Shown here piece after piece: positions 29,023 to 37,679 of a stretch of DNA of 64,000 bases; position 1 is the stretch's first letter; the number at the start of each line of letters is the position of its first letter. The notes below the pieces were generated by a model. That model was not told the DNA's origin, made no database searches, and saw only the letters and a list, made by a program, of their open reading frames with translations. The position numbers and the translations under genes were made by a program. The stretch covers positions 1-64,000 of the forward strand of contig NZ_NKJI01000020.1 in NCBI RefSeq assembly GCF_002277815.1, in the 5' to 3' direction. Source of the DNA: Pseudomonas sp. ERMR1:02 (lineage in GTDB: Bacteria > Pseudomonadota > Gammaproteobacteria > Pseudomonadales > Pseudomonadaceae).

Positions 29023-30107
29023 TGTATGTTTACGTCCTTGTTCAGGTGTGCGGTCAATGTGGAAGAAGTGCGGTTCCGGGAACTTAAGGTTTGATTCTCA
29101 AACCAATCGTGATCGCGGTACCACGCCACCGTGTCGGTGATTGTCAGCTCTAGTGGCCGGAAACTCAGGCCAAGCTCTTTTTCACTCTTGCTGTGGTTGA
29201 AACAGGTGCGGTCCTTCTCTCGTACCAACAGGCGCAACGTGGCCATGCTCAGCAGAATGGGCTTGCTGGTAATACGCGCATACATCTCCTGCACAGCCGC
29301 CAAGGTGTATAGAAAGGGGAGCGGTAGTTGTCGAACGGGTGTCTTGACGCCTGCTATACGTCCAAGCATAGGCACCAGCTCACGCATTGTCATATGCCGG
29401 CCCGCCGCGAGATAGCGCTCACCTCGCCGCCCATGTTTGGCTGCGGCAATCTGCGCCAATGCCACATCGCGGGCATCGACAACGGAGAAACTACCGGGGA
29501 TCAGTCCGGGCAGTTTGCCGAGCACGACATCGTTAACCAACTGTCCCGAGGATGTGGGGCCCAGGTCGGCTGGGCCCCACATCCAGCCAGGCAGGACCAT
29601 GCAGGCATGCATCTCGGGATGGACCTCCAGGAACGACAAGACGACACGGTCGGCGAGAATCTTGCTACGGTAGTAGTCATCCGCATCGGCGTCGGCCCGC
29701 AGACATGTCTCATCGATGGACGTGCCAGGTGCGCCGTCGAGCACGGCAATGGAAGACGTATGGATGAACCGTCGTATACCGGCGCGGTAGGACTGGTTTA
29801 GCAGGCGCCGCGTACCAGACACATTAATCTTTTCGAGTTCCTTCCAGTGGCTGCCGCCCTTGTAGTTGTCGCGAAAGAACGCCGCGGTGTGAAACACCGT
29901 ATCGCAGCCTTGCAGCGACGCTGCGAATGCGTCGACATCGGCCATGTCCCCAACGACCAGTTCCACGTCCGGCAAATTGTTGAACTGCTGTTCACCTTTG
30001 GCTCTTGAACGGACCAGGGCTTTGACCGCGTAACCACGAGCGACCAATTCACGCACCAGGTTGTTGCCCAACAAGCCGGTTGCGCCAGTAACGAATGCGC
30101 TGTGCAT
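29019..30107 (-). CDS. NAD-dependent epimerase/dehydratase (extended SDR)
   Basis: 362 residues. The NAD(P)-binding motif is FVTGATGLLGNNLVREL, with DMADVDAFAASLQGCDTVFH, the Ser in FIHTSSIAVL and YYRSKILADR carrying the Tyr-x3-Lys. LPGWMWGPADLGPTS places it near dihydroflavonol reductase and hopanoid-linked sugar epimerase groups. The extended C-terminus (after 300) is unusual but continuous. It is the middle gene of an operon with a SnoaL-like protein (3-base gap) and the phosphatase (overlap). Confidence 0.9.
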   Translation of the reverse strand: MHSAFVTGATGLLGNNLVRELVARGYAVKALVRSRAKGEQQFNNLPDVELVVGDMADVDAFAASLQGCDTVFHTAAFFRDNYKGGSHWKELEKINVSGTRRLLNQSYRAGIRRFIHTSSIAVLDGAPGTSIDETCLRADADADDYYRSKILADRVVLSFLEVHPEMHACMVLPGWMWGPADLGPTSSGQLVNDVVLGKLPGLIPGSFSVVDARDVALAQIAAAKHGRRGERYLAAGRHMTMRELVPMLGRIAGVKTPVRQLPLPFLYTLAAVQEMYARITSKPILLSMATLRLLVREKDRTCFNHSKSEKELGLSFRPLELTITDTVAWYRDHDWFENQTLSSRNRTSSTLTAHLNKDVNIQ

Positions 30108-30110
30108 GGC

Positions 30111-30530
30111 TCAACCCTCAGCTGGATAGGCTAGCGGCATCAGCACCGCACTGTCGAAGAAGGCCTCTTCACGGATGGCCAGCCCGTCTCTGAAGGTGAA
30201 GTGTGCGGCGTAGTACGCGGTAATATGGCGCCCATGAGGTGGAATCACCCGGCCTGGCAGCACCAAGGGTGCGGCGAATGTGCCGGTCAGGAAGGCAGTC
30301 AGCGCCAAACGATCGTTACCGACGGCGAATGGGCTGAAAATCACTTGGGCATCGGGGAGCGCTTCGAGCAATGCGATCTCTCGTTTTCGCATGGCTTCGC
30401 GACCGGTTTGTATCCCCATGCTATCGAGGTAGATGAAGTCTTCGCAAACCAGCGCAAGCATCGCCTCCACATCACGGCGATTGAAGGCACTGGCGGCGCG
30501 TTCCGCATAGTCGTTGGGGCCAGTAGTCAT
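30111..30530 (-). CDS. SnoaL-like nuclear transport factor 2 fold protein
   Basis: 139 residues: AERAASAFNRRDVEAMLALV, FIYLDSMGIQTGREAM and HITAYYAAHFTFRDGLAIRE give the SnoaL/NTF2-like pattern of small cyclases, isomerases or binding proteins. Start ATG 30530 is chosen by family start; a longer reading runs back through a CCATT repeat to 30554. No strong ribosome site is seen for either. It is first in the three-gene operon and divergent from the LysR gene. Confidence 0.8.
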   Translation of the reverse strand: MTTGPNDYAERAASAFNRRDVEAMLALVCEDFIYLDSMGIQTGREAMRKREIALLEALPDAQVIFSPFAVGNDRLALTAFLTGTFAAPLVLPGRVIPPHGRHITAYYAAHFTFRDGLAIREEAFFDSAVLMPLAYPAEG

Positions 30531-30535
30531 ACAGT

Positions 30536-30555
30536 CCATTCCATTCCATTCCATT
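30536..30555. repeat. pentanucleotide tandem repeat (CCATT, 4 copies)
   Basis: Four exact CCATT units sit at the 5' end of the SnoaL-like gene, between its two possible start regions. Confidence 0.9.
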
Positions 30556-30657
30556 CGTCTTCGAGGGCTTGTAGATATACCTTTGAGGCCTCTCCCGAAA
30601 AACAGCGACTACTGCATAATGGATTTGCACATATGCAGACCAGGGAGGATATGAAGC

Positions 30658-31593
30658 ATGGCGTTGCAAGCAAATTGGGACGATCTTCGTCTGTTGTTGG
30701 CAGTCTCGCGGCGTGGCAGCTTTCTTCAAGCTGGCCAGATGCTGGGTATTGCGGCGTCTACTGTGTCCCGCCGGTTGACCCAACTTGAGAGCGCCCTGGG
30801 CGAGCTACTCGTCGAGCGGGGCGTTGAAGGATGCTGGTTGACCTCACGCGGCCAATCCCTCGTGGAAGTTGCCCTAGCGGCGGAGGCGGGCTTGAGGCGT
30901 CAAACCGTTGCTGGCATGTCCGGGCTACACACAGAGCTATTTGGCAGTGTCCTGGTCAGTGCAGGAGAGGGATTTTCGTCTTGCGTGCTGGAGGCTGCGA
31001 GTCGCTTCACCTCTCTTCACCCGCGTTGCTCGGTGGAGTTGATGGCAACAGCCGACTTTCACAAGATCGTCCGCGGCGTGGCAGACATTGCTGTACGCAC
31101 AGCTCATCTAGGCGAACCGTCGCTGATTTATCGACCAATAGGCTGGCTCGCTTACGGTGTCTTCGCCGATGCAGGTTATCTGAAACGGTACCCAGGGGTG
31201 ACTCCGGCCACTGCGGTCAATATTGCCTTGCTTCCTCCGCTGGACATGTTGCCGCAAATGCGTGCGGCAAAGGCCGCGGGTCTGGAACGCGCGCAGATCA
31301 GCGTGAACTCGTTCGCGGTTCAGCTTGAATCGGTTAGGCGAGGAATGGGTGTGGCCGTACTGCCCCGTATTCTGGCGAAGGACCTGATCGAGTTGTTCCC
31401 GGATCTTCAACTTCCAGATATGGAAGTCTATCTGGTGACCCGGCCTCAGGCATTGAAACAGGCTCACATTAAATGTTTTTTTGCCATCCTGGAGCAGGTG
31501 CTGCTCGAAGCCCTTTCCATAGAAAATGTGGAAGGTTACCTCTTGGGGGGCGACCTGAAATGGGTGCATGGGGGCGCTAGCCAAAATAATTGA
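30658..31593 (+). CDS. LysR family transcriptional regulator
   Basis: 311 residues. The N-terminal winged HTH is LLAVSRRGSFLQAGQMLGIA, ASTVSRRLTQLESALG. A LysR effector domain follows (VLVSAGEGFSSCVLEAASRF, DIAVRTAHLGEPSLIYRPIG). ATG 30658 follows GGGAGG. It is transcribed away from the SnoaL/epimerase/phosphatase operon across a 127-base shared promoter region, and in this family that layout usually means it regulates the divergent operon. Confidence 0.9.
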   Translation: MALQANWDDLRLLLAVSRRGSFLQAGQMLGIAASTVSRRLTQLESALGELLVERGVEGCWLTSRGQSLVEVALAAEAGLRRQTVAGMSGLHTELFGSVLVSAGEGFSSCVLEAASRFTSLHPRCSVELMATADFHKIVRGVADIAVRTAHLGEPSLIYRPIGWLAYGVFADAGYLKRYPGVTPATAVNIALLPPLDMLPQMRAAKAAGLERAQISVNSFAVQLESVRRGMGVAVLPRILAKDLIELFPDLQLPDMEVYLVTRPQALKQAHIKCFFAILEQVLLEALSIENVEGYLLGGDLKWVHGGASQNN

Positions 31594-31687
31594 GATTGGT
31601 TCAGTTATGACATCAGCTAACGAAGTTACCAATGAAACTATGACCGGCAGAGATCGACCCAAGGGAGACATTCATGGGTTGCAACTA

Positions 31688-31722
31688 TTCGGCTGATTTC
31701 TGCCTGTCGCGATGGGACTTTG
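31688..31722. repeat. degenerate dispersed repeat, copy 3
   Basis: TTCGGCTGATTTCTGCCTGTCGC resembles the GGCCGATTTCTGCCTGTCG core of other copies. Confidence 0.5.
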
Positions 31723-31784
31723 CGCCCGGGTTTATCAAAGGCGAGGCTGATCCAGCTTCCAACGGTCAGCCCGCTTTTTTTTAC

Positions 31785-32561
31785 TTACAGGCTGCTGACC
31801 AGTTGCGCCCCGTCTACCGACAGCACCGCACCGCTCATGTAGCTGCCAGCGTCACTGGCGAGAAGCAGAAAAGGGCCTTCCAGTTCGCTCAACTGTCCCA
31901 AGCGACCCATAGGCACTGCACCACGGATATAGGCCTGTCCTTTTTCGCTATCCATAAAGTCGTCGTTAATCTCCGTCTTGAAACAGCCCGGAGCGATGGC
32001 GTTGACGCGAATTTTGTGGCGTGCCAATTCCAATGCCAGCGACTTGGTCAGCTGCACCACACCGGCTTTGGCTGCACAGTAATGGCTGCCACCGGTTATC
32101 ACGCGCAAACCGAGCATCGAGGCGATATTGACAATGCTGCCGCCTCTTGCGTCCTTGGCCATGCGCTGGGCTGCGCACTGGGCCACGCGCCAGACGCCAT
32201 CGAGGTTGGTGGATAGCATGTGGCTCCAATCTTCCTCACTGATTTCCAGCACTGGCTGACTGTTGCCGATCCCGGCATTGTTGAGCACGACATCGACCAC
32301 GCCGAACGCCGCTTCGGCGGCATCAAAGGCGGCCTCCACGCTGGCTCGGTCGGTGACGTCCAGGCTCACTGCCAGGGCTTGGCCACCGCCCTGCTGGATG
32401 TCGCTGGACAATTGTTCAAGACGCTCCAGGCGACGCGCGGCCAGTACCACTCGCGCACCGGCGTTAGCCGCTACGCGGGCGAGATGGGCGCCAATGCCGC
32501 TGGAGGCACCGGTGACCAACACGGTCTTACCCGTCAGGGAAAAACTTTGCAGAAAGTCCAT
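31785..32561 (-). CDS. short-chain dehydrogenase/reductase
   Basis: 258 residues, intact classical SDR: VLVTGASSGIGAHLARVAAN, LDVTDRASVEAAF, DVVLNNAGIGNSQ, catalytic Ser in IVNIASMLGL and Tyr-Lys in HYCAAKAGVVQL, ending SGAVLSVDGAQLV. The start at 32561 (MDFLQSFSLTGK) has GAGGTG 6 bases upstream, so the 32606 reading is rejected. The family suggests an alcohol/ketone or 3-oxoacyl substrate. A remnant of another SDR tail lies upstream. Confidence 0.9.
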   Translation of the reverse strand: MDFLQSFSLTGKTVLVTGASSGIGAHLARVAANAGARVVLAARRLERLEQLSSDIQQGGGQALAVSLDVTDRASVEAAFDAAEAAFGVVDVVLNNAGIGNSQPVLEISEEDWSHMLSTNLDGVWRVAQCAAQRMAKDARGGSIVNIASMLGLRVITGGSHYCAAKAGVVQLTKSLALELARHKIRVNAIAPGCFKTEINDDFMDSEKGQAYIRGAVPMGRLGQLSELEGPFLLLASDAGSYMSGAVLSVDGAQLVSSL

Positions 32562-32687
32562 CAATGCACCTCGAACATCAGCAGGAAACGGCGAAAGGCG
32601 TGGCAAGACGCGGTGAAGGGTTTCATGGTTTATCGATCCTTGTAGAGAAGGACTCCCATCGCAGAGATGGATGTCGGTCCAGGGAAG

Positions 32688-32862
32688 TCAGGCGCGCAAC
32701 GACTCGATCAACTGTTCACGCAGTTCGGGTTTGCCTGCGTAAGGATCGGGCGGGTTGCGTTGCTCAACGATTGCGTCGAAACGCTCGCGCGCGTAGTTCC
32801 TGGCCTGGGGATGCGAGTAGATATAGAGGTGATCACCGCCACGCGGGCCTTGTAATTTTTCA
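32688..32862 (-). pseudogene. oxidoreductase C-terminal remnant
   Basis: The minus-strand frame GGDHLYIYSHPQARNYARER, FDAIVEQRNPP and LREQLIESLRA ends at TGA 32688-32690. YIYSHPQ with ERFDAI is the usual tail of long SDR enzymes. Only about 50 residues remain and the reading frame changes near 32832, where MKNYKARVAV begins in another frame. Confidence 0.45.
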
Positions 32863-33354
32863 TGACGCCACCTCGATCTATTTCATGGGTCGTATACAGC
32901 CAGAGTTACGCGATATGGAGGGCGTCGCTCGTGCGAGCAATCGTGTGCGTGCCCGGTCTGAATACTGCTCCTGCTTTGTAGATTTGCACCCGCTCTTGAC
33001 GGGGGGGATGGAGAAGCGCAGAAAAAGAATTGTGGTCGTACTTAGTGAACGGACTGCTGCTGGGTAAACGGGGGCCGGCTTAATAGGGATTGACTGATTT
33101 TTGCCGAAAGCAGCCTCTCACGAAGGCTCACAATCGACCAATTACGGTCATCCATCGTCGACGAAATCAGGGACGACTCAGTTCACCAAAACCAAGGGGT
33201 GGCAAACCAAAAAAAACCGTTGAGTGGTGATGCTGAGGAGTCACTGTGGACGAGGAGCATATGCTTGAGAAGAAACTACAGTGGGTCTCCTCTCACACCA
33301 CCCACGCACGGTTCGATACAGGCCACCGGCGACAGCAGTTTGCCCCGCCCAAAA
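32863..33354. other. gap without a recognised gene
   Basis: Both strands were read. A string near 33101-33135 (GCCGAAAGCAGCCTCTCACG) may be another worn copy of the dispersed repeat. Nothing else is supportable. Confidence 0.4.
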
Positions 33355-34485
33355 CTACTTCAAGTGCCCCGCACCACCCAGCCAACCTGGCGCGCCTTTC
33401 TGCAACCATTCAGTGGCTGCGGAATTGTGTCTGATGCGGCTATCCAGAAACGCCACACCAATTGCCTGAATCGCAGCAACTTGCTTGGGATCCGGGGCAG
33501 GCTCGCCCATCGGACCATGGAAACCGCCGCCGGATTTTGCGCCGTGCTTGTGCCCTCTGCCTTTGGAGGCACCGCCGGACGCATCGCTGCCCTTGTCGGC
33601 CTTTTTCCCCGGCCGGTTGAACAACTCGGTACCGGACAAGGTCTTGTGCGTCGCTTTGTCCAGCTCCAGCTGAACGCTGCCAGCCACCGTCACCGACTCG
33701 CCCAACACTTGTCGCTGGCGGTAGGAACTGACCCAGTTGAACGGATCTTCATCTTCCTGACCGGTCATCGACAGCACGGGCGCCGACATCTGGGCGAACA
33801 CTTCTCTGCGGGCGTCGGCGTCCGCATAAGGGCTGAGCAGCAACACGGCTTTGGGCTGAATCGCGACGCCCGACGTAGCGCCAGGTTCCAGCGCCCCGGC
33901 CAAAGCCTCAGCGGTCTGCGCCCCGAGATCAAAGCCGGCCACCACGACCTGGTTCCAGTCGATGGCAGCCAGTTGCGCGTCTCCTTTCGCGGCCCGTGTC
34001 CGAACTTCGGTCAGGACTTCCTGCAAAGTAGACAACCTGTCGCGCAAGGCGGCGGCAGTGTAGTGACTGCTTGCCACTGCACGGAAGTCGCCATCCAACG
34101 CCTGCTTCGACGAAAAAATCGACTTATCGTAGGCGTGCCCTTGAACAGACAGCACCGCATAACCGGCTTGTGCCCAAGCGTTGCGCCACACCACGCCGCC
34201 CGAGGCCGACTCACCCAATCCCGGCAAGTAAATAATCAGCGGCAAGCGCGCATGGGTAGCCGGTGCCAACCACACCACATCAACCGAATGCTGATCGAGT
34301 TGCCACATAGCGTCCCAGCCAGATGTTTCGTTGTGAGCCGGTTGATAGGCGGTGGCCAGGTGTTCATTGACCCGCTCGGTAAATTTGATCCGTGGGTTTG
34401 GCGGATCGCCCGCACAACCAGAGATCAATCCCAGACTGCCCACTAAGGTGCCCACCGCTAGCCAGTACCGAGGTTGAAAGTTCAT
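33355..34485 (-). CDS. lipoprotein alpha/beta hydrolase-like
   Basis: 376 residues. The start at 34485 gives a lipoprotein signal: MNFQPRYWLAVGTLVGSLG with lipobox LISGC. The hydrolase part has LPLIIYLPGLGESASGGVVW, a VVAGFDLGAQTAEAL elbow with Asp instead of Ser (dienelactone-hydrolase or dipeptidase-like variants differ here), and LLLSPYADADARREVF. A Gly/Lys/His-rich linker (GGASKGRGHKHGAKSGGG) lies near the C-terminus. With the nucleophile apparently replaced, catalysis is uncertain. It probably acts on the outer membrane's inner face. Confidence 0.75.
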   Translation of the reverse strand: MNFQPRYWLAVGTLVGSLGLISGCAGDPPNPRIKFTERVNEHLATAYQPAHNETSGWDAMWQLDQHSVDVVWLAPATHARLPLIIYLPGLGESASGGVVWRNAWAQAGYAVLSVQGHAYDKSIFSSKQALDGDFRAVASSHYTAAALRDRLSTLQEVLTEVRTRAAKGDAQLAAIDWNQVVVAGFDLGAQTAEALAGALEPGATSGVAIQPKAVLLLSPYADADARREVFAQMSAPVLSMTGQEDEDPFNWVSSYRQRQVLGESVTVAGSVQLELDKATHKTLSGTELFNRPGKKADKGSDASGGASKGRGHKHGAKSGGGFHGPMGEPAPDPKQVAAIQAIGVAFLDSRIRHNSAATEWLQKGAPGWLGGAGHLK

Positions 34486-34651
34486 TCGATTCACAAACTC
34501 GTCCAGATCAAGTTGGCTAGCAGCGTAACCGCACCGCTGGAAAATGAGGTGTAAGGACAGGTAAAGAATGGGTAAAGGGTGATGCCTGGCTTGATGCGTG
34601 ATGGAGCCGCCGGCTCGAACTTTCATCAATTCACTCTATGCACTCACCATA

Positions 34652-34748
34652 GATGACTTCATGTCATCCATCCCTTGAAAATCCATCCTTTGTCAGGTCT
34701 CTGTGTGGCGCTCTCTAATGCCGAAAAGCTGAGTGACCCCGATCACTC
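34652..34748 (+). promoter_or_regulatory. candidate operators upstream of dsdX
   Basis: Two perfect inverted repeats lie ahead of dsdX: GATGAC 34652-34657 with GTCATC 34663-34668, and GAGTGA 34731-34736 with TCACTC 34743-34748. Either could be a DsdC (LysR-type) or other regulator site; this is inference from symmetry and position. Confidence 0.4.
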
Positions 34749-34781
34749 ATTTCAACAATAAAAGCTCTTTCAGGAGATTGT

Positions 34782-36122
34782 ATGCACAGTGGTCCCACTC
34801 TATTGCTGGTGTTGTTCTGCGCCATCATTCTGATTGTTTTTCTAATCGTCAAAGTGCGTGTCCACGCCTTCCTGGCCTTGACCGCAGCGAGCTTCGTGGT
34901 AGGCATCGGTTCAGGCATGCCGCTGGCGCAAATAGCCTCTTCATATGAAAAAGGTGTCGGTGGAACACTTGGGTTCCTGGCAACGATCATTGGCCTTGGC
35001 GGCATACTCGGCAAGATGCTTGAAGAGTCCGGTGGCGCGGAGCGCATCGCCCAGACGCTATTGAGCGCCCTGGGTAAAGAGCGTGCCTCATGGGCCATGA
35101 TGCTTGTCGGGTTTATCGCGGGAATACCTGTGTTCTTCGAGGTTGGATTCGTTCTGCTGATTCCCCTGATCTATGTGGTCGCCAAAGAGACCCGGATCAA
35201 CCTTCTGTACCTGGGCGTGCCTTTGGCCGTGTCGCTAATGGCGGTTCATTGCATGTTGCCCCCGCACCCTGCCGCTATGGCCATCACCGGGCTGCTGGGC
35301 GCCGATGTCGGCAAGGTGATTGTGTATGGCCTCATTATCGCGCTACCTACTGCCATCATTGCCGGGCCGCTGTGGATCAAACTGGTCTGCAAGAGTGAAG
35401 CGCCTGACACTCAAGAAGCTTTTCTGGACGAGCATTGCGATGACAGCGCGACCCGGGACTTGCCAGGCCTTGGCTTGACGCTGCTGACCATCCTGTTGCC
35501 ACTTCTGCTGATGGTCGGCAAAAGCTTTGCGGCCGGATTGCCCCATGACTCCGGGCTCTTCAGCATCGTTTCGTTCCTGGGGACGCCGCTGATCGCACTG
35601 TCCATTGCGGTGGTCTTCGCTTACTGGGCGCTGGGTTTGCGCCGCGGCTTATCAATGCCTGACTTGCTCGCGCACACTCAGAAGAGCTTTCCTCCGCTGG
35701 CCAGTATTCTGCTGATTATCGGTGCCGGGGGGGCATTCAACGGCATCCTGGTTGACAGTGGCGTGGGTAACGCACTCTCTGGCTCGTTGACGCAATTGAA
35801 TATGAATCCCATCGTCCTGGCATGGTTGGTGGCAGGGTTGATGCACTTCGCCGTCGGTTCAGCGACGGTGGCAATGATGAGCGCCGCCGGCATGGTGATG
35901 CCGATGCTAAGCGCTCATCCAACCGTGAGTAAGGAAATTATCTGCATTGCCATCGGTGCCGGCGCCATAGGCTGGACCCATGTGACGGACTCCGCTTTCT
36001 GGGTGGTCAAGGAGTATCTGGGGGTCTCGCTAGCCGAAGCGTTGAAGAAGTTCACCTCGGCCACCGTACTGGCTTCATTGATCGCGCTGGGGCTGACCCT
36101 GCTGCTGGCGCAATTTGTTTGA
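34782..36122 (+). CDS. dsdX: D-serine/gluconate:H+ symporter, GntP family
   Basis: 446 residues with about 12 hydrophobic segments. GntP-family signatures are FLATIIGLGGILGKMLEESG, IAGIPVFFEVGFVLLIPLIY, HCMLPPHPAAMAITGLLGAD and MHFAVGSATVAMMSAAGMV. The length equals E. coli DsdX (445). The family also imports gluconate, but the directly following dsdA (43-base gap) and the dsdC-like regulator indicate D-serine. ATG 34782 has CAGGAG 7 bases upstream. Confidence 0.9.
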   Translation: MHSGPTLLLVLFCAIILIVFLIVKVRVHAFLALTAASFVVGIGSGMPLAQIASSYEKGVGGTLGFLATIIGLGGILGKMLEESGGAERIAQTLLSALGKERASWAMMLVGFIAGIPVFFEVGFVLLIPLIYVVAKETRINLLYLGVPLAVSLMAVHCMLPPHPAAMAITGLLGADVGKVIVYGLIIALPTAIIAGPLWIKLVCKSEAPDTQEAFLDEHCDDSATRDLPGLGLTLLTILLPLLLMVGKSFAAGLPHDSGLFSIVSFLGTPLIALSIAVVFAYWALGLRRGLSMPDLLAHTQKSFPPLASILLIIGAGGAFNGILVDSGVGNALSGSLTQLNMNPIVLAWLVAGLMHFAVGSATVAMMSAAGMVMPMLSAHPTVSKEIICIAIGAGAIGWTHVTDSAFWVVKEYLGVSLAEALKKFTSATVLASLIALGLTLLLAQFV

Positions 36123-36165
36123 TCTCACCCGTATTTTCATCCTGATTATTTAAAGGGACCACGTC

Positions 36166-37518
36166 ATGATTTTGGGAAGACCCCTTGAAAGCTGGTACGC
36201 CAGTTATCCGTTGATTCGCGATCTGGTCGCGCTGCAAGAAACCACCTGGTTTAACCCTGCCGTGGCGCCGGTCGCGGAATCGATTGGCGATGTGGGGTTG
36301 ACGGCTGAAGACGTCGCCGATGCCAGCGCGCGACTGACGCGTTTTGCTTCTTACCTGCGGCGGGCGTTTCCGGAAACGCAATGCAGTGGCGGCATTATCG
36401 AATCGGATATTGTGCCCGTGCCTCACTTGCAGCAGTTGCTTGGCGAGCGCTACGGTCTGGCGTTGGAAGGGGCGCTGTGGCTCAAGCGGGACAGCCACCT
36501 CCCGATTTCGGGCTCCATCAAGGCGCGCGGTGGTATCTATGAAGTGCTCAAGCATGCCGAAGACCTGGCGTTGGCCGCGAATCTGTTGACGCTTGACGAC
36601 GACTACGCCGTGCTGGACAGCGATAAAGCGCGTGCCTTTTTCGGTCAATACAAAATAGCCGTTGGCTCGACCGGCAACCTTGGCATGTCCATCGGCATCA
36701 TGGGGGCGGCGTTGGGTTTCCAGGTGACCGTGCATATGTCGGCGGATGCGCGGCAATGGAAGAAAGACAAGTTACGCTCACACGGCGTTACCGTTATTGA
36801 GTACTCCTCCGATTACAGCGTGGCCGTTGCGCAAGGCCGCCAACAAGCGGAGTCCGATCCAGCCTGCCATTTTGTGGACGATGAGAACTCGGTCAACTTG
36901 TTCCTGGGCTACTCGGTGGCTGCCGAGCGCCTGAAAAAGCAATTGGCAGCGGCTGACATCACCGTGGATGCGCAACATCCATTGTTTGTTTATCTGCCCT
37001 GCGGGGTGGGTGGCGCGCCTGGCGGCGTGGCCTTCGGCCTGAAGCTGGCCTTCGGCGACGCTGTCCATTGCATCTTCGCCGAGCCCACACACTCGCCATG
37101 CATGATGCTGGGCGTCTATACCGGTCTGCACGACGAAGTGAGTGTGCAAGACTTCGGCATTGACAACGTGACGGCTGCCGATGGCCTCGCCGTCGGACGC
37201 GCGTCAGGTTTTGTCGGCAAGGCCATGCAGCGCTTGCTTGATGGTTTCTACACGGTCAGTGACGAGGAAATGTACAGTTTGCTGGCCCTGATGGAGCGCA
37301 GCGAAGGTGTGCGTCTTGAGCCATCTGCGCTCGCCGGCGTGCCCGGCATAGCCAGGGTTCAGGCCGACCAGCAAAGCTACCTGGCTCGCATGGGCCTGGA
37401 CAGCCAGGCCATGACGCAAGCCACCCATCTGGTTTGGGCAACGGGCGGCAATATGGTGCCTGGCGACGAGATGGACGCTTATCTGGCCAAGGGCCGTGAA
37501 TTGCTCGCCAAAGGTTGA
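36166..37518 (+). CDS. dsdA: D-serine ammonia-lyase
   Basis: 450 residues. DsdA is a PLP enzyme that deaminates D-serine to pyruvate and ammonia. The Schiff-base lysine is K119 in SGSIKARGGIYEVL. The phosphate-binding loop is VGSTGNLGMSIGI at about 166-178. YLPCGVGGAPGGVAFGLKLA and FAEPTHSPCMMLG complete the match to E. coli DsdA. It is co-directional with dsdX and probably in one transcript. It allows D-serine to be detoxified or used for carbon and nitrogen. Confidence 0.96.
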   Translation: MILGRPLESWYASYPLIRDLVALQETTWFNPAVAPVAESIGDVGLTAEDVADASARLTRFASYLRRAFPETQCSGGIIESDIVPVPHLQQLLGERYGLALEGALWLKRDSHLPISGSIKARGGIYEVLKHAEDLALAANLLTLDDDYAVLDSDKARAFFGQYKIAVGSTGNLGMSIGIMGAALGFQVTVHMSADARQWKKDKLRSHGVTVIEYSSDYSVAVAQGRQQAESDPACHFVDDENSVNLFLGYSVAAERLKKQLAAADITVDAQHPLFVYLPCGVGGAPGGVAFGLKLAFGDAVHCIFAEPTHSPCMMLGVYTGLHDEVSVQDFGIDNVTAADGLAVGRASGFVGKAMQRLLDGFYTVSDEEMYSLLALMERSEGVRLEPSALAGVPGIARVQADQQSYLARMGLDSQAMTQATHLVWATGGNMVPGDEMDAYLAKGRELLAKG

Positions 37519-37580
37519 TCGGGCCTGAATGGACCGCAATTGCCTGATCTCGACAGAGCTCTCGCTGATTTAAGCGTAAA

Positions 37581-37616
37581 CCGAATGTGGCAAGATGAAC
37601 GTCTTGCCGCATTCGG
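37581..37616 (+). terminator. hairpin between dsdA and dsdC
   Basis: CCGAATGTGGCAAG 37581-37594 pairs with CTTGCCGCATTCGG 37603-37616 (one G-T pair). There is no T run. It may attenuate read-through into dsdC. Confidence 0.5.
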
Positions 37617-37679
37617 TACGTTTGACCGTTGGAAATGCGTACAACGCAAAGCGGCTTTTGGGTTTGAGGGAAAACTGTC

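Noticed and set aside
33199..34446. 415-codon open frame opposite the lipoprotein hydrolase
   Set aside because: Antisense shadow; the minus-strand frame has a lipoprotein signal and domain structure.
34782..36122. Gluconate permease GntT as the product name
   Set aside because: Family membership allows it, but the adjacent dsdA and dsdC genes and the absence of gluconokinase favour DsdX.
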